Shown piece by piece: positions 1 through 5,555 of a stretch of 5,555 bases of DNA (position 1 is the first letter of the stretch; each line of letters opens with the position of its first letter). A program made the translations under genes and the position numbers. The DNA is from Thiobacillus sp. UBA2487 (GTDB lineage Bacteria > Pseudomonadota > Gammaproteobacteria > Burkholderiales > Sulfuriferulaceae), in assembly GCA_002341815.1 (NCBI GenBank), contig DDOT01000127.1, positions 1 to 5,555 of the forward strand, read 5' to 3'. The notes below the pieces were generated by a model that was not told the origin of the DNA, made no database searches, and was given only the letters and a program-made list of their open reading frames with translations.

Positions 1-399
1 CGTTTGCAACGTCTGTTGGCGCCGGAGCCGGGTTCGTTGTTCCGCTTGTTGAATCGCCCGCCACGCTGGGTCGGGATTGCCGAAACCCAGGAGTTGCGTC
101 AGTCATCCGAAGAGTTTTCATTGGTGTTGCGTGATATGGCAGGTTTGCAGGAACGAATCAAATTATTGCAAGAAGAAATTGTGGCGATCATCGGTGAACG
201 CACCAATCGCAGCGTGTTTGTGCTGACGGCGGTGACAGTGATTGCGTTACCGATAAACCTGACAGCCGGTTTGTTTGGTATGAATGTGGGTGGAATTCCG
301 TTTAATCAGTCCACAACAGGGTTCTGGTTTGTTGTGGGGGGGCTGGTTTTTGTTACCTTGTTGGTGACATGGCTGATTTTTCGTTTGCGAGAGCATTGA
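1..399 (+). CDS. CorA-family divalent metal transporter, ZntB-like, C-terminal part (5' truncated by window)
   Basis: This is the last 132 residues of an inner-membrane CorA-superfamily metal ion transporter. The reading frame is open from the first base, so the true start lies outside the window. A charged helical stretch (about residues 28-70) would be the end of the cytoplasmic stalk helix. It is followed by a first transmembrane helix (about 71-92), the family's GMN signature at 93-95 inside GMNVGGIP, and a second transmembrane helix (about 107-127). The protein ends with a short basic cytoplasmic tail (RLREH). In this superfamily the GMN motif forms the pore entrance of a pentamer. The form GMNVGGIP is typical of the ZntB branch, linked to zinc transport, rather than classical magnesium CorA, but the substrate cannot be fixed from this fragment. 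The gene converges on dnaJ and probably ends at the hairpin at 477-504. Confidence 0.85.
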   Translation, partial: RLQRLLAPEPGSLFRLLNRPPRWVGIAETQELRQSSEEFSLVLRDMAGLQERIKLLQEEIVAIIGERTNRSVFVLTAVTVIALPINLTAGLFGMNVGGIPFNQSTTGFWFVVGGLVFVTLLVTWLIFRLREH

Positions 400-476
400 A
401 TGTTCAAGCATGTTCGCAATATTTGTGTAATAACCGCACCCAGTGTGCGAGCAGGGCTATGAAATGATCGGGATAT

Positions 477-504
477 AAAAAACCGGCGCAAGCACCGGTT
501 TTTT
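477..504. terminator. Bidirectional rho-independent terminator between the transporter gene and dnaJ
   Basis: Six A's, CCGG, an 8-nt loop, CCGG and six T's form a hairpin whose arms are 477-486 and 495-504. Read from the left, the hairpin is followed by a T-run; read on the minus strand it is again followed by six U's. It can therefore stop transcripts from both convergent genes. It lies 78 nt after the transporter stop and 11 nt after the dnaJ stop. The GC core is only 4 bp, with one extra A-T pair beside it, so strength is moderate. This is the only clear terminator in the window. Confidence 0.8.
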
Positions 505-514
505 ATAAAATGGA

Positions 515-1633
515 TCAACCTGCAAAAAACGCCTTGACCTTTTCCATAAACGATTGGGCTTTCGGGTTGTGCCGTTTCCCATCGGCTTGCGCTATGGTTT
601 CCAGTTCACGCAGTAACTCTTTTTGTCGCTCAGTCAAGTTAACCGGCGTTTCAACCATCACATGACACAGTAAATCGCCAGGTGCGCTCGAACGTACCCC
701 TTGAATGCCTTTCCCCCGCAGGCGGAATACCTTGCCGGTTTGTGTTTCGGTCGGGATTTTGATTTTGGCGTGCCCGTCCAGGGTGGGAATTTCAATTTCA
801 CCGCCCAATGCTGCCACCGTAAAGCTGACCGGCATTTCGCAATGCAAATCGTTGTGATCGCGCTGGAAAACCGCATGCGGCTTTAGATGCACCACCACGT
901 ACAGGTCGCCGCTCGGGCCATGGTTCTGCCCTGGCTCTCCTTCACCGGACAGGCGAATTCGGTCGCCATTGTCCACCCCTGCAGGAATACGCACCGACAA
1001 GGTCTTGTTGCGTTTCACACGGCCTGCGCCATGACATTCAGGACAGGGGTTTGGAATAATCTTGCCGCTGCCATGGCATTTTGGACAGGTCTGTTGCAAC
1101 GAGAAAAATCCTTGTTGCATGCGTACTTGACCGTGGCCGTGACAGGTAGGACAAGTGGTCGGCTCGGTACCGGGCTTTGCCCCACTGCCGTGACATGTTC
1201 CACATTCTTCCTGGGCAGGAATGCGAATACGGGTTTCGGTGCCGCGTGCCGCTTCCTCCAGTGTGATTTCCAAGTTGTATTGCAGATCGGCACCGCGGTA
1301 GGTTTGGTTGCGGCCTCGCCCGCCAGCACCGCCAAAAATATCACCAAAGATATCGCCGAATGCATCGCCAAAGGGGTTGCCGCCACCGCCTCCCATGCCG
1401 GCAGACGGGTCAACGCCAGCATGTCCATATTGGTCATAAGCTGCGCGTTTTTGCCGGTCAGTAAGCGTTTCGTAGGCCTCTTTGGCTTCTTTGAACAGCT
1501 CTTCGGCCTTCGGATTATCCGGGTTGCGGTCAGGATGGTGCTTCATCGCCAGACGGCGATAAGCTTTTTTAAGATCGTCATCGCTGGCGTCACGGTTGAC
1601 GCCCAGCACTTCGTAATAGTCGCGTTTAGCCAT
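515..1633 (-). CDS. dnaJ: Chaperone DnaJ (Hsp40, type I)
   Basis: DnaJ is the cytoplasmic co-chaperone that binds unfolded proteins, hands them to DnaK and stimulates its ATPase. At 372 aa it is full length (E. coli about 376). Domains in order are: a J domain (about 1-70) with the invariant HPD at 33-35; a Gly/Phe-rich linker (about 76-112) with repeated FGD units; a zinc-binding domain with four CxxCxGxG motifs at C144/C147, C161/C164, C183/C186 and C197/C200; and the C-terminal substrate-binding domains. All eight zinc cysteines are present. The frame is open for another 8 codons upstream to an ATG at 1657, but [11 protein letters not shown] is the conserved N-terminus, so the start is placed at 1633. 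The ribosome site there is weak (GAG about 9 nt before the ATG). It is the last gene of the grpE-dnaK-dnaJ operon, 72 nt after dnaK. Confidence 0.98.
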   Translation of the reverse strand: MAKRDYYEVLGVNRDASDDDLKKAYRRLAMKHHPDRNPDNPKAEELFKEAKEAYETLTDRQKRAAYDQYGHAGVDPSAGMGGGGGNPFGDAFGDIFGDIFGGAGGRGRNQTYRGADLQYNLEITLEEAARGTETRIRIPAQEECGTCHGSGAKPGTEPTTCPTCHGHGQVRMQQGFFSLQQTCPKCHGSGKIIPNPCPECHGAGRVKRNKTLSVRIPAGVDNGDRIRLSGEGEPGQNHGPSGDLYVVVHLKPHAVFQRDHNDLHCEMPVSFTVAALGGEIEIPTLDGHAKIKIPTETQTGKVFRLRGKGIQGVRSSAPGDLLCHVMVETPVNLTERQKELLRELETIAQADGKRHNPKAQSFMEKVKAFFAG

Positions 1634-1660
1634 TTCTCTAAGCTCGTTTGTAAACACAAG

Positions 1661-1686
1661 CGGGCGGCCGTGGTAACAGCCGCCCG
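1661..1686 (-). promoter_or_regulatory. GC-rich hairpin in the dnaK-dnaJ spacer (possible attenuator or RNA-processing site)
   Basis: CGGGCGGC at 1661-1668 pairs perfectly with GCCGCCCG at 1679-1686 across a 10-nt loop, giving an 8-bp all-GC stem. On the minus (transcribed) strand no U-run follows, only CTTGTGTTT, so it is not a standard rho-independent terminator. It lies between the dnaK stop (1706) and the dnaJ start (1633). It could stabilise the dnaK 3' end against exonucleases, or let only part of the transcripts continue into dnaJ. That role is inference; the stem itself is plain in the sequence. Confidence 0.6.
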
Positions 1687-1705
1687 GCAGGGTGATTGAG
1701 CAAAA

Positions 1706-3628
1706 TTACTTCTTGTCTTTTACTTCTTCAAACTCGGCGTCAACCACATCATCATGGTTGGCTTGCGCTGAGCCCTGTCCTCCGGTTTGTGTGCCGGTCG
1801 CACCCTGATTTGCCGCGGATTGCATGTGCTCGCCCAATTTCATGGCTGCTTCAGATAATGCGTGTGTCTTGGCTTCGATATCGGCCTTGTCATTACCCTT
1901 GATGGCGTCTTCAGCCGCCGCAATGGCAGCTTCCAGCTTGGCTTTGTCGTCAGCAGGCACCTGCTCGCCATATTCCTTCAGCGATTTTTTGGCGGTGTGA
2001 ATCAGGTTGTCGCATTGATTACGTGCGTCAACCAGTTCGCGTGCGCGGCGATCATCTTCAGCATGGGCTTCAGCATCTTTGACCATTTGCTGAATTTCAG
2101 CTTCAGACAAGCCTGAGCTGGCCTGAATGCGGATCTTATTTTCTTTGCCGGTGGCCTTGTCTTTGGCAGATACGTGCAAGATGCCATTGGCGTCGATATC
2201 GAACGTTACTTCAATTTGCGGCATGCCGCGCGGTGCCGGCGGAATGTCCGACAGATTGAACTGGCCAAGACTCTTGTTGCCGGAAGCCATTTCGCGTTCA
2301 CCTTGCAGCACGTGAATGGTCACGGCATTCTGGTTGTCTTCGGCCGTTGAGAACACTTGGCTGGCCTTGGTTGGGATGGTGGTGTTCTTTTGAATCAGCT
2401 TGGTCATTACACCACCCATGGTTTCAATACCCAAGGACAGCGGGGTCACGTCAAGCAACAACACATCTTTTACTTCGCCTTGCAACACACCACCCTGAAT
2501 GGCAGCACCAACGGCAACGGCTTCATCGGGGTTGACGTCACGGCGCGGTTCCTTGCCAAAGAATTCTTTGACCTTTTCTTGAACCTTGGGCATGCGAGTC
2601 ATACCGCCAACCAGAATAACGTCACCGATGTCGCCAATGCTGACACCTGCATCTTTGATGGCTTGGCGGCAAGGTGCAATGGTGCGCTCAACCAGTTCTT
2701 CGACCAGACTTTCGAATTTTGCACGCGTAATCTTGACCGCCAAGTGCTTGGGTCCGCTGGCATCTGCGGTGATGTAAGGCAGATTCACCTCGGTTTGTTG
2801 TGCCGATGACAGCTCGATTTTGGCTTTCTCGGCAGCTTCTTTCAGGCGTTGCAGGGCCAACATATCGTTGCGCAAATCAATGCCTTGTTCTTTCTTGAAT
2901 TCATCCGCCAGAAAGTCGATGACGCGTTGATCGAAATCTTCACCACCAAGGAACGTGTCGCCATTGGTCGACAGCACTTCGAACTGGTGTTCGCCTTCGA
3001 TTTCAGCAATATCGATGATGGAGATGTCAAACGTACCACCGCCCAGATCATACACGGCAATCTTGCGATCACCTTCTTTTTTGTCAAGCCCAAACGCCAG
3101 GGCAGCTGCCGTGGGTTCGTTGATAATGCGTTTGACTTCCAGTCCGGCGATGCGGCCCGCATCTTTGGTGGCTTGGCGTTGACTGTCGTTAAAATAGGCT
3201 GGAACCGTGATGACGGCTTCAGTAACCGGCTCGCCGAGATAATCTTCAGCGGTTTTTTTCATTTTCATCAAAACCTGTGCAGACACTTCTGGTGGCGAAA
3301 TCTTGCGGCCACGCACCTCGACCCAAGCATCACCGTTGTCAGCTTTGACGATGGCATAAGGCATCAGGTTGATGTCTTTCTGTACTTCTTTTTCTTCAAA
3401 ACGACGACCGATTAACCGCTTGACAGCAAACAGCGTGTTTTTCGGGTTGGTGACGGCTTGGCGCTTGGCGGCCGCGCCAACCAGGACCTCTCCATCTTCG
3501 GCGTAGGCGATGATGGAAGGCGTGGTGCGGGCGCCTTCTGCATTTTCAATAACCTTGGTGCTGCCATTTTCCATGACGGAAACACAAGAGTTGGTGGTGC
3601 CCAAGTCAATACCGATAATTTTTCCCAT
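1706..3628 (-). CDS. dnaK: Molecular chaperone DnaK (Hsp70)
   Basis: DnaK is the cytoplasmic ATP-dependent Hsp70 that binds and releases exposed hydrophobic segments of client proteins, working with DnaJ and GrpE. It is full length at 640 aa. The three Hsp70 signatures are present: IDLGTTNS at 7-14, DLGGGTFD at 194-201 (including T199, the residue autophosphorylated in E. coli DnaK) and [14 protein letters not shown] at 337-350. The hydrophobic interdomain linker VLLLDVTP is at 389-396. The beta-sandwich substrate-binding domain follows to about 505, then a helical lid, a Gly/Gln-rich flexible tail (about 607-625) and the conserved C-terminal EEVKDKK. No key residue is missing. The start is supported by AAGGA at 3636-3640 (minus strand), 7 nt before the ATG. 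It lies 94 nt downstream of grpE behind its own heat-shock-type promoter. Confidence 0.99.
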   Translation of the reverse strand: MGKIIGIDLGTTNSCVSVMENGSTKVIENAEGARTTPSIIAYAEDGEVLVGAAAKRQAVTNPKNTLFAVKRLIGRRFEEKEVQKDINLMPYAIVKADNGDAWVEVRGRKISPPEVSAQVLMKMKKTAEDYLGEPVTEAVITVPAYFNDSQRQATKDAGRIAGLEVKRIINEPTAAALAFGLDKKEGDRKIAVYDLGGGTFDISIIDIAEIEGEHQFEVLSTNGDTFLGGEDFDQRVIDFLADEFKKEQGIDLRNDMLALQRLKEAAEKAKIELSSAQQTEVNLPYITADASGPKHLAVKITRAKFESLVEELVERTIAPCRQAIKDAGVSIGDIGDVILVGGMTRMPKVQEKVKEFFGKEPRRDVNPDEAVAVGAAIQGGVLQGEVKDVLLLDVTPLSLGIETMGGVMTKLIQKNTTIPTKASQVFSTAEDNQNAVTIHVLQGEREMASGNKSLGQFNLSDIPPAPRGMPQIEVTFDIDANGILHVSAKDKATGKENKIRIQASSGLSEAEIQQMVKDAEAHAEDDRRARELVDARNQCDNLIHTAKKSLKEYGEQVPADDKAKLEAAIAAAEDAIKGNDKADIEAKTHALSEAAMKLGEHMQSAANQGATGTQTGGQGSAQANHDDVVDAEFEEVKDKK

Positions 3629-3635
3629 GTTTTAA

Positions 3636-3640
3636 TCCTT
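3636..3640 (-). promoter_or_regulatory. Ribosome binding site of dnaK
   Basis: AAGGA on the minus strand, 7 nt before the dnaK ATG at 3628. It is the best Shine-Dalgarno match in the operon, consistent with high DnaK synthesis. Confidence 0.8.
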
Positions 3641-3664
3641 GATAAGAAAATTTTGTTAGTTGCT

Positions 3665-3692
3665 ATATAGGGGGTATTTGTCCGGTTTCAAT
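3665..3692 (-). promoter_or_regulatory. Putative sigma32 (RpoH) heat-shock promoter of dnaK-dnaJ
   Basis: On the minus strand a -35 element ATTGAAA (3686-3692) matches the RpoH consensus CTTGAAA at 6 of 7 positions. A -10 element CCCTATAT (3665-3672) matches CCCCATNT at all positions but one. The spacer is 13 nt, as I recall it for the E. coli dnaK P1 promoter. A start site about 7 nt beyond would leave a leader of roughly 30 nt before the dnaK ATG, with the ribosome site intact. It would let dnaK-dnaJ be induced separately from grpE. This is a match by eye; no start site has been mapped. Confidence 0.7.
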
Positions 3693-3696
3693 AGCG

Positions 3697-3716
3697 CGCA
3701 GCAAAAATTTGCTGCG
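3697..3716. repeat. Perfect inverted repeat just after grpE
   Basis: CGCAGCAAA and its exact complement TTTGCTGCG are separated by only two bases. In RNA this would fold as a stem of about 7 bp with a small A- or U-rich loop. It begins 6 nt after the grpE stop on the minus strand and ends 4 nt before the -35 element of the dnaK promoter. No U-run follows, so full termination is unlikely. It may stabilise the grpE mRNA end, cause partial termination, or be a protein-binding palindrome next to the promoter. Confidence 0.55.
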
Positions 3717-3722
3717 ACTTGT

Positions 3723-4280
3723 TCATGCTTTGGGTTTCGCAACGCTGACCAGAGCGGGGCGAATAATACGGTCATGTAACTGATAGCCCTTTTGCAAAAC
3801 GGTTACCACGGTGTTGGGTTCTGCATCGCTTTCCAGCATGCTGATGGCTTGGTGTTTGTGTGGGTCGAAACGCTCGCCGACCGGATTGATTTCCTGCAGG
3901 TTGGATTTTTCAAATGCGGCTGTTAGCTGGCGCAAGGTCAAGTTAACCCCGTTGCGGATGTTCTCGATGTCGGTGGATGCGTCATTGAGTGCGGCTTCCA
4001 GGCTGTCGCGCACAGCCAGCAGTTCGCCGGCAAAATTTTCCACAGCATATTTATGGGCATTGGCAACATCAATCTGCGCGCGTTTACGAATGTTGTCGGC
4101 CTCGGCGCGGGCACGCATCCAGGCATCGTGGTGTTCTTGTGCTGCCAGTTCCGCTTGTCGTAATGACTCTTCCAAGCTGGGTATGCTATCTTTGTTGGTT
4201 TCTTGATTTTGATTGCCGGTTGATTCTGCCATGCTGGTTTCATCAGCGGGTTGCATGTTTTCAGTCTGCTCGTTTGCCAT
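3723..4280 (-). CDS. grpE: Nucleotide exchange factor GrpE
   Basis: GrpE is the cytoplasmic dimer that releases ADP from DnaK, resetting the chaperone cycle; in E. coli it also acts as a thermosensor. The 185-aa length is usual for the family. The N-terminus (1-33) is polar, acidic and presumably disordered. A long coiled-coil helix (about 35-110) precedes the C-terminal beta-domain that contacts DnaK. That domain carries the GrpE signature: [15 protein letters not shown] at 131-145, [21 protein letters not shown] at about 156-176, and a VSVAK end. Methionines at 10 and 17 are possible starts, but GGAG at 4287-4290, 6 nt before the ATG at 4280, supports the long form. It is the first gene of the chaperone operon within this window. 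No hrcA gene lies next to it here; the upstream neighbour is divergent. Confidence 0.98.
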   Translation of the reverse strand: MANEQTENMQPADETSMAESTGNQNQETNKDSIPSLEESLRQAELAAQEHHDAWMRARAEADNIRKRAQIDVANAHKYAVENFAGELLAVRDSLEAALNDASTDIENIRNGVNLTLRQLTAAFEKSNLQEINPVGERFDPHKHQAISMLESDAEPNTVVTVLQKGYQLHDRIIRPALVSVAKPKA

Positions 4281-4286
4281 GTGAAG

Positions 4287-4290
4287 CTCC
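4287..4290 (-). promoter_or_regulatory. Ribosome binding site of grpE
   Basis: GGAG on the minus strand, 6 nt before the ATG at 4280. It decides between this start and the internal methionines at codons 10 and 17, which have no comparable site. Confidence 0.75.
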
Positions 4291-4309
4291 GTGTGAATGA
4301 CTGTCGCGG

Positions 4310-4337
4310 AGGTTGTGGCATGCCGGAAAAATTCAAG
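4310..4337 (-). promoter_or_regulatory. Weak candidate heat-shock promoter of grpE
   Basis: CTTGAAT at 4331-4337 (minus strand) matches the RpoH -35 consensus at 6 of 7 positions. The -10 at the standard 13-nt spacing, CACAACCT (4310-4317), is poor. Geometry is good: transcription would start about 20-25 nt before the grpE ATG with the ribosome site retained. The rest of the 146-bp divergent gap (4281-4426) holds an A/T-rich stretch (4341-4370) and the control region of the oxygenase gene, but no convincing sigma70 promoter. No CIRCE element is visible. Confidence 0.3.
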
Positions 4338-4413
4338 TCCTGTAAAAAATTATTTTTGACGTCTTTATTTCTGCCATGAAAGGCGCTAGACTTGGGGTTT
4401 GTATATTCAAGAT

Positions 4414-4417
4414 AAGG
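4414..4417 (+). promoter_or_regulatory. Ribosome binding site of the oxygenase gene
   Basis: AAGG within TAAGGT, 9 nt before the ATG at 4427. It sits in the centre of a small palindrome, GATAA-GG-TTATC (4411-4422). Confidence 0.6.
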
Positions 4418-4426
4418 TTATCCTGA

Positions 4427-5098
4427 ATGAGCGCCGTTGCCCACGAGCAAACCCGGTCGCTGCAAATCCTTGATTTGGATAAATTTGAAGCAGCCGGCTT
4501 GAAACATGACCCCTACGACTATTTTACCGTGCCTGGTTTTATTCGGGCGGAGCAGGTCGCACGCGTGGTTGCCGATTTTCCGCAAATCGACAAAGCAGGC
4601 AGCTTCCCGGTAAACACGCTTAAGCCTGGCCCGGCATTTTTTGAGCTGATGGCGGAATTGGAAGGCCCTGTGTTCCGTGCAGCAGTTGAGCGCAAGTTTA
4701 ATCTGGATCTGGCCGATCGTCCTACCATGATCACGGTGCGTGGGCATACCGATGATACCGACGGGCGCATCCATACCGACAGCAAAACCAAACTGATTAC
4801 CATGCTGATCTACTTCAATGATGATTGGCAAGGTCAAACCGGTGGCCGGTTACGTATTTTGCGCTCGGGAACCGATCTTGAGGATTATGCGGATGAAGTC
4901 GAGCCGGCCATGGGCACATTGCTGGCATTCAGACGCAGTGATAACTCTTGGCATGGACATAAACCCTATGTGGGGCCGCGTCGTGCGTTGCAGTTAAACT
5001 GGGTGGTGAGTGAGCAAGTCAAACAGCATGAGCAACGCCGGCATGGCGTATCGGCATTTTTCAAAAAACTGTTTAACAAACAACCTTACTTAGGCTGA
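4427..5098 (+). CDS. 2-oxoglutarate/Fe(II)-dependent oxygenase family protein
   Basis: This is a 223-aa soluble protein with no signal peptide or membrane segment. It has the layout of a 2-oxoglutarate/Fe(II) dioxygenase: HTD at 116-118 as the HxD iron-binding pair, a hydrophobic strand (LITMLIYFND, 123-132), GGRLRIL at 139-145, an acidic loop, then SWHGH (175-178) whose H176 is the likely third iron ligand, and R185/R186 in GPRRALQLNWV as the likely 2-oxoglutarate-binding arginine. Such enzymes couple oxidative decarboxylation of 2-oxoglutarate to hydroxylation of a substrate; the substrate cannot be read here. A second HTD lies just before the first (107-109). The C-terminus is basic (about 205-219). 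The start is supported by AAGG 9 nt upstream. It is divergent from grpE and lies 7 nt before the ELM1-family gene, so the two are probably one operon. The fold assignment is good; the function is unknown. Confidence 0.85.
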   Translation: MSAVAHEQTRSLQILDLDKFEAAGLKHDPYDYFTVPGFIRAEQVARVVADFPQIDKAGSFPVNTLKPGPAFFELMAELEGPVFRAAVERKFNLDLADRPTMITVRGHTDDTDGRIHTDSKTKLITMLIYFNDDWQGQTGGRLRILRSGTDLEDYADEVEPAMGTLLAFRRSDNSWHGHKPYVGPRRALQLNWVVSEQVKQHEQRRHGVSAFFKKLFNKQPYLG

Positions 5099-5105
5099 TT
5101 GAGCG

Positions 5106-5555
5106 ATGGCGCAACCCACAGCTTGGGTGTTGTCCAATGGATTGATCGGTATGGATAACCAATCCGTTGGCTTGGCTGAAGCACTGGGATTGGACATGCA
5201 GATCAAACGTATTCAGCCAGCCTTCCCTTGGAATTATCTGCCTTCCGGTGTGTGGTTAGCGCCTCTCTATTTTTTAACGCCAGACAGTGATCGATTAGAG
5301 CCGCCATGGCCGGATGTGGTAATCGGCACCGGGCGTTTGAACGTCGCAGCGTCGGTGGCTATTCGCAAAAAAAGCCAAGGCAAATCCATCAATATTCGTG
5401 TGCAACATCCGCGGGTCAGTCTATCCGGTTTTGATTTTGTGGTTGCACCGCAACACGATCATTGTCGCGGAAGCAATGTGATCGAAACCGTAGGGGCAGT
5501 TAACCGTGTCACCCGTGCGCGCATGGCGCAATCTGCCAAGCAGTTTGCGCCAGCG
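5106..5555 (+). CDS. ELM1-family protein (mitochondrial fission ELM1-like), N-terminal 150 residues, 3' truncated by window
   Basis: The reading frame is open from the ATG at 5106 to the window end. An in-frame TGA at 5100-5102 makes this ATG the first possible start. Recognisable family features are: an N-terminal strand and loop with AWVLSNGLIGMDNQSVGLAEALG (residues 6-28), WPDVVIGTGR (68-77), a strand ending in VQHPR (99-103), FDFVVAPQHD (109-118), and NVIETVGAVNRV (124-135). These match the ELM1 family, named after a plant protein that recruits the mitochondrial fission dynamin. Bacterial members have no organelle role and look like GT-B-type glycosyltransferase relatives; their reaction is not established as far as I know. 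No transmembrane segment is obvious in this part. The ribosome site is weak, so translation is probably coupled to the oxygenase gene 7 nt upstream. Confidence 0.85.
   Translation, partial: MAQPTAWVLSNGLIGMDNQSVGLAEALGLDMQIKRIQPAFPWNYLPSGVWLAPLYFLTPDSDRLEPPWPDVVIGTGRLNVAASVAIRKKSQGKSINIRVQHPRVSLSGFDFVVAPQHDHCRGSNVIETVGAVNRVTRARMAQSAKQFAPA

Noticed and set aside
400..476. Possible small gene or RNA in the transporter-dnaJ gap
   Set aside because: The stretch has no open frame with a ribosome site and no structure apart from the terminator beginning at 477.
1634..1657. N-terminal 8-residue extension of DnaJ (start at 1657)
   Set aside because: The family N-terminus is [11 protein letters not shown], encoded from 1633. 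The extra residues match nothing, although the weak ribosome site at 1633 does not exclude the longer form outright.
887..1699. Long open frame (270 codons) on the plus strand opposite dnaJ
   Set aside because: It lies almost wholly antisense to a clear dnaJ, its translation is rich in Cys, His and Ala without any family pattern, and the openness follows from dnaJ codon usage.
2849..3415. 188-codon open frame on the plus strand opposite dnaK
   Set aside because: It is antisense to highly conserved dnaK sequence, with no ribosome site or recognisable domain.
3811..4206. 131-codon open frame on the plus strand opposite grpE
   Set aside because: It is antisense to grpE, and its low-complexity Ser/Ala/Arg composition is the usual shadow of a coding strand.
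4356..4392. Sigma70 promoter for the oxygenase gene starting from TTGACG at 4356-4361
   Set aside because: The -35 box looks good, but at 16-18 nt spacing there is no acceptable -10. TAGACT at 4387 is 25 nt away, too far.
4281..4426. CIRCE operator (HrcA site) upstream of grpE
   Set aside because: I looked for TTAGCACTC with its inverted partner GAGTGCTAA in the divergent region and found neither arm; no hrcA is present in the window.
4418..4837. 139-codon open frame on the minus strand opposite the oxygenase gene
   Set aside because: The plus-strand frame has the oxygenase motifs; the minus frame has no family pattern and would run through the grpE control region side.

Overview
The window carries a proteobacterial heat-shock chaperone operon, grpE-dnaK-dnaJ, on the minus strand. 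On its 3' side lies the end of a CorA/ZntB-type metal transporter. On its 5' side lies a divergent pair: a small 2-oxoglutarate/Fe(II) oxygenase and the start of an ELM1-family protein. The DnaK sequence (640 aa, conserved EEVKDKK end), the DnaJ (372 aa) and the moderate GC content suggest a beta- or gammaproteobacterium. This judgement rests on familiarity with the protein families, not on a search, and the genus cannot be given.

Layout: 1-399 (+) is the C-terminal part of the transporter, cut by the window edge. 400-514 is the convergent gap, with one hairpin at 477-504 that is flanked by A- and T-runs and so can terminate transcription from both sides. 515-1633 (-) is dnaJ. 1634-1705 is the dnaK-dnaJ spacer with a strong GC hairpin and no U-run. 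1706-3628 (-) is dnaK. 3629-3722 is the grpE-dnaK spacer with a palindrome and a good sigma32-type promoter. 3723-4280 (-) is grpE. 4281-4426 is the divergent control region. 4427-5098 (+) is the oxygenase. 5106 to the window end (+) is the ELM1-family gene, truncated by the edge.

How the genes work together: DnaJ delivers unfolded clients to DnaK and stimulates its ATPase, and GrpE exchanges the nucleotide, so the operon encodes one complete folding machine. The promoter in front of dnaK suggests that dnaK-dnaJ can be made in excess over grpE, and the hairpin between dnaK and dnaJ could lower dnaJ relative to dnaK. The oxygenase and the ELM1-family gene are 7 nt apart, so they are probably co-transcribed. 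They have no obvious link to protein folding.

Most of the window is ordinary conserved housekeeping sequence. No mobile element, CRISPR array, RNA gene or new defence-like system is visible. The least understood part is the oxygenase-ELM1 pair, whose biochemical role I cannot assign.
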